Below, piece after piece: positions 56,390 through 64,000 of a stretch of DNA of 64,000 nucleotides. The position numbers were made by a program, and so were the translations under genes. The notes beneath the pieces were generated by a model. The model ran no database searches. It saw nothing but the letters and a program-made list of their open reading frames with translations, and was not told where the DNA came from. This DNA is from Saccharospirillaceae bacterium (GTDB lineage: Bacteria > Pseudomonadota > Gammaproteobacteria > Pseudomonadales > Oceanobacteraceae). Location: the NCBI GenBank assembly GCA_022448365.1, contig JAKVCS010000003.1, forward strand, positions 434,001-498,000, read 5' to 3'. Position 1 is the first letter of the stretch; every line of letters begins with the position of its first letter.

Positions 56390-57988
56390 CTAATCCGCCT
56401 GGGCCTCGGTATTGTTCTCTGGTTCACCAGCCTCTTGGCTGGTTTCAGCGGCAGCGCTCTCTTTCATTACCAATTCAAAGCTGAAGTGGTCTTTACGTTC
56501 AAAATATTCACCAGCGGCGCCGTCATTTTCTGCGGTGGCATTGGGCAAATCAGGGCCATAACCGTCGGCATAATCAATGCGGAATTCAAATTCGCTGGAT
56601 AAACCATCGGATGCTCCCAACCCGATTGCATGGGATACCGCAAGAAAGTCCTGAGCGGATTCGATGGGCAAGTCCCGCGTCGATATTTTATTACCCGAGG
56701 TCAAATGTTGGCGCATATAGGAACGCAACGCTTGCTGGTTCACCAGAAAAGCCTGATCCAGTACCTGCTGCACATAAATGTCCTTGCGCGCGTCGATATC
56801 AAAATCACCGCCACCATCATCCAGCCCGGCCTCGACGGTACGACGCTGACGGGCCGCATGCATTTTTATACTGGCTGGATCGACAAAACCAATTTCCGGT
56901 ACGGCCATCATATCGCCCGCCCGCAATAGCAACTCGTTTTGTTTGTCCTCTGGCTGAGACGCCAGATGCTTACACACAGCCAGCACATCATTATGTTGCT
57001 GTGACGCCAAATAGCTCATCTGGCGAATGATAATATCGGCACGCTTGGTAAAACTCTGCAGAGCCTTTCGCAGTGCTGGCAGCATAATATCGCTGGCGTT
57101 ACGTAAACGCTGATCGATACCGTCCAGTAAGGTCCAGAGCACCGACGTGCCCTCCTGAGCCAGTTCCGGCAATAACTCACGCAAACGTTTCTCCGCGGAC
57201 GCTTTGAATACCTTGTCCTGATTGCGAATGCCTTTGATCAGCTTACTGATCTGGTCACGGTGCTTTTCCACATTATCGGCCGATAAACGTACCGACAGAT
57301 CAGGCTGGAAACGATTTTCCATAAAATCGAAAAAGGCTTCACTGGCGCGTTGAACCAGCAACTGATCTTCCATTTCACGAACCAAATCACGCTTACGCTC
57401 TTCCAACTCGGCAATGACATCGGTGAAATCGCTGATGATACGCTCGGAATATTCGTACGCATCTAACAAGTCGTATACGTCTCCGCGTTCGTGAAAAGAT
57501 TCCAGCGAGTTCCGGGTGTTGCGGGTATTACGATGGCGGGTTCGCGCCGTAGCACGGCTGTCAGACACAAAAGGTTCGGTAAACAAGCGGCCATAACGGC
57601 TGAAAGCAAACGTACTTTGCAGCGTTGCTTCGTCAACCTGCTTTTCAATCCAACCGTGATCCATTAACTGGTTGAGAACCCAAACGGCATGCTCGCGGCT
57701 GTTTTTGAAGCGACCTTCATGATCATTGCTGTCGGATTCTTCTGGCCGTGTATCAAACGCGTCGGCCGGAGCGTTTTCATCACCATCGTCGTCAGCAAGC
57801 TGGGGAGAACGAACCAGCGCTTCCTGAAAGATTTCTATCAGGGTATCGCGGGCCAATGCCTGTCCGTAGTCGGCGCTGCTAGAGCTGTACAGCCGCTGAT
57901 ACAACTCGCGCAGGCAATCCATAACCTGAGCCCGGTATTTACCGGTAAGAGGGCGGAAAAACTGCCCTCGTTCCTGTTCAAAAAACAT
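56390..57988 (-). CDS. mksF: Condensin kleisin subunit MksF (JetA-related)
   Basis: 532 residues, first gene of the operon. The N-terminus ([20 protein letters not shown]) and the central helical region ([55 protein letters not shown]) are helical and charged, as in MksF/JetA kleisins that bridge the SMC heads and recruit MksE. Assignment rests on operon order, length and overall character. An acidic, Ala/Glu-rich tail ends the protein, milder than that of MksE. ATG 57988 is used. The promoter should lie in the 149 bp before the divergent membrane-protein gene. Confidence 0.75.
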   Translation of the reverse strand: MFFEQERGQFFRPLTGKYRAQVMDCLRELYQRLYSSSSADYGQALARDTLIEIFQEALVRSPQLADDDGDENAPADAFDTRPEESDSNDHEGRFKNSREHAVWVLNQLMDHGWIEKQVDEATLQSTFAFSRYGRLFTEPFVSDSRATARTRHRNTRNTRNSLESFHERGDVYDLLDAYEYSERIISDFTDVIAELEERKRDLVREMEDQLLVQRASEAFFDFMENRFQPDLSVRLSADNVEKHRDQISKLIKGIRNQDKVFKASAEKRLRELLPELAQEGTSVLWTLLDGIDQRLRNASDIMLPALRKALQSFTKRADIIIRQMSYLASQQHNDVLAVCKHLASQPEDKQNELLLRAGDMMAVPEIGFVDPASIKMHAARQRRTVEAGLDDGGGDFDIDARKDIYVQQVLDQAFLVNQQALRSYMRQHLTSGNKISTRDLPIESAQDFLAVSHAIGLGASDGLSSEFEFRIDYADGYGPDLPNATAENDGAAGEYFERKDHFSFELVMKESAAAETSQEAGEPENNTEAQAD

Positions 57989-58137
57989 ACACTTCTATTT
58001 CGGCGCTGACTAAAACCGACCTAGGTTACTGAAAGCAGCGGATGAACACCAGCCCATGATTACAACAGACTGAACAGGGTTTCGCACGATCACTTTCCAT
58101 GGGTATACTGCGAGAGCACCTCAACGCAGGAAACACC

Positions 58138-58650
58138 ATGCAGCAGCATAAGGAAGCCCTGGAAAAGGGACTGTTTTTTCAGATAGGTACTGAAAAACTG
58201 ATTGAGTTGTCACTGGCAACGTTCGGCCTCTATGGTTTGGTCTGGAGCTATCGCAACTGGGTTCAGCTGAAACGTCAGGACTCAACCATCCATCCGCTGC
58301 TTCGCACTGTGCTGGCAATCTTCTATCAGCTGGAGTTGTATCAACGGGTTCACAAGCAATCACATGCCGATCGCGAGAGCGCTCGCTGGAGCCCCGTCAG
58401 AGTCTATATCTTGTTTGTTATTTTTAACCTAATCCCTTTGTGGCTGCTGCTTACCGGCCACCCCTGGGGATTTCTGGTTATCATGTTAACCCTGTTACCC
58501 AATCTGCTGGTAAATCAGGCAATCAACCGGGTTCACGACAAACGCATGCGCTTCTACGCTCAGAACACGGAACTCAATGGCGTGGATTGGGGTGTACTGA
58601 TTGCTGGCATCGTTATATGGCTGACTATACTGGTGAAGGCAATCAGCTAA
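58138..58650 (+). CDS. Small multi-pass membrane protein, DUF4234-like
   Basis: 170 residues with about four hydrophobic segments (about 20-35, 58-72, 90-130, 145-165). The motif LATFGLYGLVWSYRNWVQLK followed by LLRTVLAIFYQLELYQRV resembles the DUF4234-type pattern (lFtfGiYglyWfYrnW) but I am not certain of membership. No catalytic residues are visible. ATG 58138 has AGGAA 5 bp upstream; the frame is open from 58099. The histidine kinase gene follows on the same strand, overlapping or adjoining it. Confidence 0.68.
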   Translation: MQQHKEALEKGLFFQIGTEKLIELSLATFGLYGLVWSYRNWVQLKRQDSTIHPLLRTVLAIFYQLELYQRVHKQSHADRESARWSPVRVYILFVIFNLIPLWLLLTGHPWGFLVIMLTLLPNLLVNQAINRVHDKRMRFYAQNTELNGVDWGVLIAGIVIWLTILVKAIS

Positions 58651-58670
58651 CTATATTACGGAATATTACT

Positions 58671-61079
58671 TTGCATTTCCCCGGAATCCGGAGCACCGAT
58701 GTAGAAATAAATGCAGCAATCATCACGAGATTAGCCCTTACAATTTTCGGGTTATTGACCAGCCTACTACTCCAGGTCAATTCAGCGACGGCACTGCCCA
58801 TCAATGAACAACTAGCAGAAAACCTGCCGCTCATCACACTGACGCCAGAAAAACCTGGCCACTTCCCCATTGGCAGCTACAGCGCCTTTCTGGAGGATAC
58901 ATCGGCAGACTTACAACTTGCCGATGTTGTCGCGGCCACAGACTGGCAAATCAGTAAAAGCGAGAATCCGAATTTTGGCTTCAGCAAGTCGGCTTTCTGG
59001 TTAATCGCCCGAGTTGATGCATCCAAGGTGGAAGGCCGCTGGTTTGTTCGCAATCATTACTCGCTGATCGATCATTTTGACCTATACACCTGTGCATCGC
59101 TGCTACAACTGCAAGATTGCCAGCAACAACGCAATGGTGATCGATTGCCGTTCTCGCAACGCACAGTGAATCACCCGGAGCTGGTGATCCCTTTGCCAGA
59201 GATGAGTGAACCCTACTGGCTGCTATTTCGCATGGCCACCGAAGGTACCCATCAGTTTCCCACGGACCTGATTGATGAAAAAAGTCTCTATGACGACCTG
59301 CTGCTGAACAGCTGGCTGCGCGGTGGTTATATCTCAATGATGCTTATAATGGGGCTGTACAACCTATTCCTGTACTTTTCTACCCGGGATCGTATTTATC
59401 TGTATTACTCTGTCTTCGTACTTAACTTTCTGCTATTCCACAGCAGCTACTCTGGAGACGCTTTTCAATACCTTTGGCCTGATCAACCGGAAATCAATCA
59501 ATACGCGCTACCCTGGTTGTTCTCAACAACGATTTGCACAATGTCGCTGTTCATTCAACGCTTCCTCGATTTAGCCAACCACAGTCCGATTGCCAATACA
59601 TTATTCAGGATGTTTTTTGCGCTAGCCTTGATCAGTCTGATCGCGAGTTTATTCTTACCCTACCGCCCGGTGGTCGCTGTGCAGAATGTTCTCATGTTAG
59701 CGATTACGTTGCTGGCATTGTTGCTGGGTATTCACTTCTGGATCAAAGGGTTTTCGTCGGCCCGTATATTTACCCTGGCATGGGTGTTTTTTATCGCTGG
59801 ACTATCACTCGCGACGGCTCGCAGCCTCGGATTGGTACCCACAAATCTGTTCACCATATATGGCTATCAAGCGGGTTCATTTGCCGAAATACTGCTTCTC
59901 TCGCTGGCGCTGGGGGAGCGAATTACCGAGCTGCATCGTGAAAAGCTGCGCAATCGCAAAGCGTTACTGATCAGCCAGGAAGAATCCATTCATCACCTGC
60001 GTAATTACGAAGACCTGTATCAGAATTCGTTTAGCGGACAGTTCCAGATTGATCGCCAGGGGCACTTTATAAAGTCAAACCCAGCCTGGCGCGCGATGAT
60101 TGGTCAGGACACCATCCCTGCTAATCTCACCCTGAAAAGCCTGTTCCAGAACCACCATGACTTTATTCGCCTGGAACACAATGTGAACCGCGAGGGTCGC
60201 ACCCAAGGGTTTATTTTTGCGCTGATCCAGCCAAATACACAACGGCAACTCATGATCAGCATTTCAATACGTCAGGCATTGGACGGAGAGAACGCACACT
60301 GGATTGGCAACGCTCAGGACGTTTCCGAAAAATATCAGAAAGAAGAGAAGCTGCGGCAGCTGCAAGAAGAAAAAAATCAATCGCTACGCCAACTGGTCAT
60401 GGGAGTATCGCATGAAATGAACACCCCTTTGGGCAATATCCGCATGACCCAGAGTTTTTTGAAAGATCAGGCCCAACTGCTGTCAGACGACCAACAGCTA
60501 TTCACTGACGGGCTCAATCATATCGATAATTCGGTGCAACGTTTGTGCGAGCTTAATGCACTGATGAAAAGTTCTATTGCAGTAGATCGGGAATATCAAC
60601 AAGATACCATCCGCATTCGCCAATGGTTAACAACCTGGGCAAATCAGTTAGATCAGGGCAACAACGCTATACATATCAAGCATGAGGTTCACTGCTTCAC
60701 CGTCGATTGGCACACCTATCCGGACGCCCTGAAACGTATTCTCGATCAGCTAGTCAGCAACTCCGTCAATCATAACCAAGAGAAAGCAGAGTCGGGACAG
60801 CTCAACGTTAACATTTCAGTCACTGACGATGACGATTATCTGATCTTACGCTACTGCGACAATGGTAAGGGTGTGGCTATTGAAGACCGCGACAAAGTTT
60901 TCCTGCCCTTTTACACCACCCAACGACAGCATGCCTCCAGCAAAGGGCTGGGCCTTTACCAGATGCACAACCTGGTTACCGAATTAATGCAGGGCGTTAT
61001 TCAGTGGCCGGAGCATAACAAGGGGTTCGAGATTGAATTACGCTTCCTCCAAACTCCCACTAAGGTTGATAATTGTTAA
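58671..61079 (+). CDS. 7TMR-DISM sensor histidine kinase with PAS domain
   Basis: 802 residues from TTG 58671. A signal-like helix (about 22-42) precedes an extracytoplasmic DISMED2-type domain (about 50-190) and a seven-helix 7TMR-DISM region (about 200-410, GGYISMMLIMGLYNLFLYF, RDRIYLYYSVFVLNFLLFH). A PAS-like domain (about 455-555) and coiled coil lead to HisKA, with the phosphoacceptor in GVSHEMNTPLGNIRM (about H576), and HATPase (RYCDNGKGV, SSKGLGLYQMHNLV). No ATG suits the start: ATG 58617 overlaps the previous gene and lacks a ribosome-binding site, while TTG 58671 has only a weak one. No receiver gene is adjacent. Ligand unknown, possibly a carbohydrate. Confidence 0.85.
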   Translation: MHFPGIRSTDVEINAAIITRLALTIFGLLTSLLLQVNSATALPINEQLAENLPLITLTPEKPGHFPIGSYSAFLEDTSADLQLADVVAATDWQISKSENPNFGFSKSAFWLIARVDASKVEGRWFVRNHYSLIDHFDLYTCASLLQLQDCQQQRNGDRLPFSQRTVNHPELVIPLPEMSEPYWLLFRMATEGTHQFPTDLIDEKSLYDDLLLNSWLRGGYISMMLIMGLYNLFLYFSTRDRIYLYYSVFVLNFLLFHSSYSGDAFQYLWPDQPEINQYALPWLFSTTICTMSLFIQRFLDLANHSPIANTLFRMFFALALISLIASLFLPYRPVVAVQNVLMLAITLLALLLGIHFWIKGFSSARIFTLAWVFFIAGLSLATARSLGLVPTNLFTIYGYQAGSFAEILLLSLALGERITELHREKLRNRKALLISQEESIHHLRNYEDLYQNSFSGQFQIDRQGHFIKSNPAWRAMIGQDTIPANLTLKSLFQNHHDFIRLEHNVNREGRTQGFIFALIQPNTQRQLMISISIRQALDGENAHWIGNAQDVSEKYQKEEKLRQLQEEKNQSLRQLVMGVSHEMNTPLGNIRMTQSFLKDQAQLLSDDQQLFTDGLNHIDNSVQRLCELNALMKSSIAVDREYQQDTIRIRQWLTTWANQLDQGNNAIHIKHEVHCFTVDWHTYPDALKRILDQLVSNSVNHNQEKAESGQLNVNISVTDDDDYLILRYCDNGKGVAIEDRDKVFLPFYTTQRQHASSKGLGLYQMHNLVTELMQGVIQWPEHNKGFEIELRFLQTPTKVDNC

Positions 61080-61170
61080 TGTCACTCACCGTCATAATCC
61101 ACTATGCTTATAACGTGAAGTCGTGCAAACGCTCGTCGCCTGTCTTCAATGAACATAAGGAAACAAGAAA

Positions 61171-61452
61171 ATGATTAAGGTAATTATTCAACGCGTTATT
61201 GCTGATGGTATGGAAAGCACTTACGACAATGCCGTAAAAAATACACTTCGCGCCATACTCGAAGCCGATGGTTATATTTCCGGCGCTTCATACAAAGACG
61301 CCAGCAATAAAAATCACCGTATCATCATTACTAATTGGCAGAATGTAGAAGCTTGGAACAACTGGGCGAACTCCCAAGCACGTCAGGACGTGATTGGTTC
61401 GATTCAACCAATCCTTGAGCAGCAAGAAAAAATTACCGTATTAACGGCTTAA
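61171..61452 (+). CDS. Antibiotic-biosynthesis-monooxygenase (ABM) domain protein
   Basis: 93 residues, single dimeric ferredoxin-like ABM domain. Typical blocks are VIIQRVIADGMESTYDNAV and ISGASYKDASNKNHRIIIT followed by WQNVEAWNNWANSQARQDV, the W-x-s-xx-aw-xxw-xxs-xxR pattern. These small proteins include quinone and haem oxygenases as well as proteins of unknown role; no catalytic residue can be named. AAGGAAACAAGAAA precedes the ATG. A strong hairpin terminator follows, so it is a single-gene unit. Confidence 0.78.
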   Translation: MIKVIIQRVIADGMESTYDNAVKNTLRAILEADGYISGASYKDASNKNHRIIITNWQNVEAWNNWANSQARQDVIGSIQPILEQQEKITVLTA

Positions 61453-61463
61453 CCCGGTAATCA

Positions 61464-61487
61464 GGTGCCCCGCCATTCCGGGGCACC
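61464..61487 (+). terminator. Rho-independent terminator-like hairpin
   Basis: GGTGCCCCG and CGGGGCACC form a perfect 9-bp stem with a six-base loop, 11 bp after the ABM gene stop, followed by AATTTCTC. Convergent with the hydrolase gene and probably serving both. Confidence 0.7.
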
Positions 61488-61526
61488 AATTTCTCAGCTT
61501 CTTTCGATTTTTCGGTTAACAATCTT

Positions 61527-62165
61527 TTACCTGCAATCAGGCAACAACTCTTTCACGAACACACTCACAGCTTCGGCAGCAGCTTCAAGATTACGATCGT
61601 GGCTAACTCCACGGGTTTTTCTTGGCTTGAGATCGTGATCGCCATCAAACAGCCATTGAATGTTAAGCTCGCTTGCCAGCGGATATTCCCTGACCTCCTC
61701 CAAATTCCCCATCTTATCGCGCACGCCTTGCAGAAAGAGCATTGGCAAATCAATCGACTTCAGATGGTCAATACGCAGTTTTTCCGGTTTTCCAAGTGGA
61801 TGAAACGGATACCCCAACGCCACACACCCTTTGATCTGTGTTGATACATGATCCTCGGTTGTCATAAGAGTCGCCATGCGCCCGCCCATCGATTTCCCGG
61901 CAATCACGCAGGGCCGATTCAACCTGATAACAATCTGTTGATAAGCTTCGAGCAATGCAGGAGCACGGTCCGGCGGACGTCTTTTACCATCTGTACGACG
62001 CTTAAGCATGTAGGGAAAGTCGAACCGCACAACATACAGCCCTTTGGCAGCCAGCAACTGCGCCATCCTCTGCATAAAATCACTGTCGCTGCCCGCCCCG
62101 GCGCCGTGTGCGAGGATAATTAACGGATTTTGCTCATCACCATTGGTCAACCAGTTTTCCATCAT
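61527..62165 (-). CDS. Alpha/beta hydrolase of the KANL3/Tex30-like type
   Basis: 212 residues. LIILAHGAGAGSDSDFMQRM is the first strand with oxyanion glycines; YVVRFDFPYMLKR and RAPALLEAYQQIV are typical of this group; the nucleophile is in VIAGKSMGGRMATLM; acid in LFLQGVRDKMG and histidine in LFDGDHDLKPRK. Substrate unknown; probably cytosolic. The start is uncertain: ATG pair at 62165/62162 has AGAGAAG upstream, ATG 62180 and GTG 62225 are also in frame. Confidence 0.82.
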   Translation of the reverse strand: MMENWLTNGDEQNPLIILAHGAGAGSDSDFMQRMAQLLAAKGLYVVRFDFPYMLKRRTDGKRRPPDRAPALLEAYQQIVIRLNRPCVIAGKSMGGRMATLMTTEDHVSTQIKGCVALGYPFHPLGKPEKLRIDHLKSIDLPMLFLQGVRDKMGNLEEVREYPLASELNIQWLFDGDHDLKPRKTRGVSHDRNLEAAAEAVSVFVKELLPDCR

Positions 62166-62341
62166 CTCTTCTCTGGCCATAACATCTGGTTTTATAACGA
62201 AAATTTTTGCCTGCTTTGGCGGCACTGTTGCTTTATATCAATATTTCGACTGACCACCAATTTAATATGCGCGAGTCGAAGATAGTTATCAGCATTAGCG
62301 GAACTGGCTTGACACAGCAATAGCCTGATTCCCACCCTCGG

Positions 62342-62362
62342 TATTGAGATCCGTTCTCAATA
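62342..62362. promoter_or_regulatory. Perfect inverted repeat upstream of ccoN
   Basis: TATTGAGA and TCTCAATA face each other across 5 bp, about 137 bp before the ccoN start, in the 333-bp gap between the hydrolase and ccoN. Could be an operator or hairpin. The rest of the gap holds a GATAAT (62442-62447) that may be a -10 and no convincing gene. Confidence 0.4.
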
Positions 62363-62498
62363 GCGAGCAAAAAATATGACTTAACCTGCTGAAAACTTGG
62401 CGTTTTTTCTGACTTTGATTGCAAATAGCGGTGAACGCACGGATAATATCGCACCGATTTTTTAACCCTCAACCCTCGCTGTTAAATGGAATATGATC

Positions 62499-63938
62499 AT
62501 GAGCACAGCATTTGACCATCCCGAGTACAACTACAAGGTGGTAAGACAATTTGCCATCATGACTGTAGTCTGGGGCATAGTTGGCATGGCAGTCGGTGTT
62601 TTAATCGCTGCTCAGCTGGCATGGCCTGCCTTAAATTTTGATACCCCTTGGTTGTCCTTTGGCCGTTTGCGCCCTCTGCACACCAATGCGGTTATTTTCG
62701 CCTTTGGTGGTTCCGCTTTATTTGCGACCTCCTATTACGTTGTACAGCGAACCTGTCGCACTCGGTTATTTTCCGACACCCTGTCCTCCTTCACCTTCTG
62801 GGGTTGGAACGCGGTCATCGTATTAGCCGCGATCACTCTGCCAATGGGGATGACCTCAGCGAAGGAATACGCAGAACTGGAATGGCCTATCGATATATTG
62901 GTAACGCTGGTTTGGGTGTCTTACATCGTTAACTTCCTGGGTACCATTGCTAACCGTAAAGAACCACACATCTACGTTGCAAACTGGTTTTTCGCCGCTT
63001 TCATGATCATGGTTGGTATTCTGTACGTCGGGAATAACCTGCCAACGGTTGTATCTCTGACCAAATCGTATTCCATATGGCCAGGTACAATCGATGCCAT
63101 GATTCAGTGGTGGTGGGGTCATAACGCCGTCGGTTTCTTCCTGACAGCTGGCTTCCTCGGCATTATGTATTACTTCGTGCCTAAACAAGCAGGACGTCCG
63201 GTCTACTCCTATCGCCTGTCAATCGTCCACTTCTGGGCTTTGATTTCTATTTATGTTTGGGCTGGCGGCCACCACCTGCATTACTCTGCATTGCCGGATT
63301 GGGCGCAAACTGCAGGCATGGTGATGTCTCTTATCTTGCTTGCTCCATCTTGGGGCGGAATGATCAACGGCATGATGACCTTGTCTGGTGCATGGCACAA
63401 ATTGCGCAACGATCCGATTCTGCGCTTCCTGGTGGTCTCCCTGTCATTCTACGGCATGTCGACTTTCGAAGGTCCGATGATGTCGATCAAGACCGTTAAT
63501 GCCTTGTCTCACAATACCGACTGGACTATCGGTCACGTGCACTCTGGTGCTTTGGGTTGGGTTGCGATGGTTTCCATTGGTGCTATGTATCACCTGATCC
63601 CGATCATGTTTGGTCGTAAAGCAGGTGACATGTACTCGGTCAAACTGATCAATACGCACTTCTGGCTGGCGACCATCGGTACCGTTCTGTACATCGCAGC
63701 ATTGTGGGTCAACGGCATCATGCAAGGCCTGATGTGGCGCGCTGTTAACGCAGACGGCACTTTGACCTATAGCTTTGTCGAATCGGTAGAAGCTTCTGTT
63801 CCTGGCTACATGGTGCGAACCCTTGGCGGTGGTCTGTTCTTACTGGGCATGCTGTTTATGGCATACAACGTCTTCATGACCGTTCGTGATGCCAAGAAAG
63901 AAGTCGCGGACGCAGCACCCGTTCAGGCACAGGCATAA
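62499..63938 (+). CDS. ccoN: cbb3-type cytochrome c oxidase subunit I CcoN
   Basis: Catalytic subunit of the high-affinity terminal oxidase, holding heme b and the heme b3-CuB site in the inner membrane. 479 residues with about twelve helices. Ligand histidines are seen in [14 protein letters not shown], the CuB region [13 protein letters not shown] and [13 protein letters not shown], and the heme pair [16 protein letters not shown]-type motor regions are replaced by the cbb3 pattern ([17 protein letters not shown]). ATG 62499 has GGAA 8 bp upstream and begins [16 protein letters not shown] 62493 is too close to the site. ccoO follows 14 bp downstream. Confidence 0.97.
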   Translation: MSTAFDHPEYNYKVVRQFAIMTVVWGIVGMAVGVLIAAQLAWPALNFDTPWLSFGRLRPLHTNAVIFAFGGSALFATSYYVVQRTCRTRLFSDTLSSFTFWGWNAVIVLAAITLPMGMTSAKEYAELEWPIDILVTLVWVSYIVNFLGTIANRKEPHIYVANWFFAAFMIMVGILYVGNNLPTVVSLTKSYSIWPGTIDAMIQWWWGHNAVGFFLTAGFLGIMYYFVPKQAGRPVYSYRLSIVHFWALISIYVWAGGHHLHYSALPDWAQTAGMVMSLILLAPSWGGMINGMMTLSGAWHKLRNDPILRFLVVSLSFYGMSTFEGPMMSIKTVNALSHNTDWTIGHVHSGALGWVAMVSIGAMYHLIPIMFGRKAGDMYSVKLINTHFWLATIGTVLYIAALWVNGIMQGLMWRAVNADGTLTYSFVESVEASVPGYMVRTLGGGLFLLGMLFMAYNVFMTVRDAKKEVADAAPVQAQA

Positions 63939-63952
63939 GGAGTTACATAATT

Positions 63953-64000
63953 ATGATTAAGCATGATGATATCGAACGTAATCTGCCGCTGATGGTTGTG
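63953..64000 (+). CDS. ccoO: cbb3-type cytochrome c oxidase subunit II CcoO, 5' fragment
   Basis: Sixteen codons (MIKHDDIERNLPLMVV) before the window ends, beginning after AAGGAG 8 bp upstream. The sequence and position match the start of CcoO, the membrane-anchored mono-haem cytochrome c subunit that passes electrons to CcoN. ccoQ and ccoP are expected just outside. Confidence 0.85.
   Translation, partial: MIKHDDIERNLPLMVV

Noticed and set aside
51780-57988. Complete Wadjet defence system
   Set aside because: The JetD nuclease gene is missing on both sides, so only the condensin part can be claimed.
62415-62428. FNR/Anr box upstream of ccoN
   Set aside because: TTGAT is present but the second half (AATAG) matches only two of five consensus bases, and its distance to the candidate -10 is wrong for class II activation.
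62233-62472. Minus-strand open frame of 79 codons upstream of ccoN
   Set aside because: No ribosome-binding site, no family resemblance, and it covers the region expected to hold the ccoN promoter.

Overview
The window looks like ordinary chromosome from a marine gammaproteobacterium of the Oceanospirillales/Pseudomonadales type. The evidence is an EpmC, MiaE, Xni and RhlB set typical of gammaproteobacteria, a RecCBD locus, a cbb3 oxidase operon, a BCCT osmolyte carrier, and an AlmA-like monooxygenase of the kind known from hydrocarbon-degrading genera. The genus cannot be fixed from the sequence alone. Coding density is high. I see no rRNA, tRNA, CRISPR array, insertion sequence or prophage.

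Layout. 1-2.9 kb: the 5' part of a family-5 solute-binding lipoprotein gene, divergent from a BlaI-type repressor/M56 metallopeptidase pair. 2.9-3.3 kb: a mostly non-coding gap with a possible frameshifted gene remnant. 3.3-14.6 kb: a DUF748 protein and recC-recB-recD, all on the minus strand. 14.7-24.2 kb: alanine dehydrogenase, an unknown exported protein with a duplicated CxxC domain, an ABA4-like membrane protein, a receiver-kinase-receiver hybrid, a chalcone-isomerase-like protein, a DgkA-type kinase, a DMP19/DUF4375 protein, a hydrolase, a small unknown protein, miaE and xni. 24.3-31.7 kb: a long GST, an Atm1-type ABC exporter, an M14-like carboxypeptidase, a TorF-type outer-membrane protein, a hydrolase, a DUF1338 enzyme and an unknown exported protein. 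31.7-40.6 kb: rhlB, epmC, a MATE pump, a monofunctional transglycosylase, a cNMP/CBS/DUF294 protein with a DnaQ-like exonuclease, and a BCCT carrier.

40.7-47.9 kb: an AraC/GyrI-like regulator divergent from an MDR oxidoreductase, the AlmA-like monooxygenase, then an orphan periplasmic amino-acid-type binding protein followed by a Cache-domain histidine kinase and its LuxR-type response regulator. 48-51.6 kb: a secreted PI-PLC-X/Vps62/ricin-lectin protein, a DUF4124 gluzincin-like peptidase and a group II truncated haemoglobin. 51.8-58 kb: an MksF-MksE-MksB condensin operon without the nuclease subunit that defines Wadjet defence systems. 58-64 kb: a small membrane protein, a 7TMR-DISM histidine kinase, an ABM-domain protein, another hydrolase, and ccoN with the first codons of ccoO.

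How the parts fit: most genes are housekeeping (DNA repair, tRNA and EF-P modification, RNA turnover, wall synthesis, respiration). The accessory content is signalling (three histidine kinases of three architectures), transport, and a few exported proteins of unknown role. The best candidates for something not yet described are the duplicated-CxxC exported protein, the binding protein/Cache kinase/LuxR trio with its twin 12-bp repeats, the MksE with a long acidic tail, and the secreted phospholipase-lectin.
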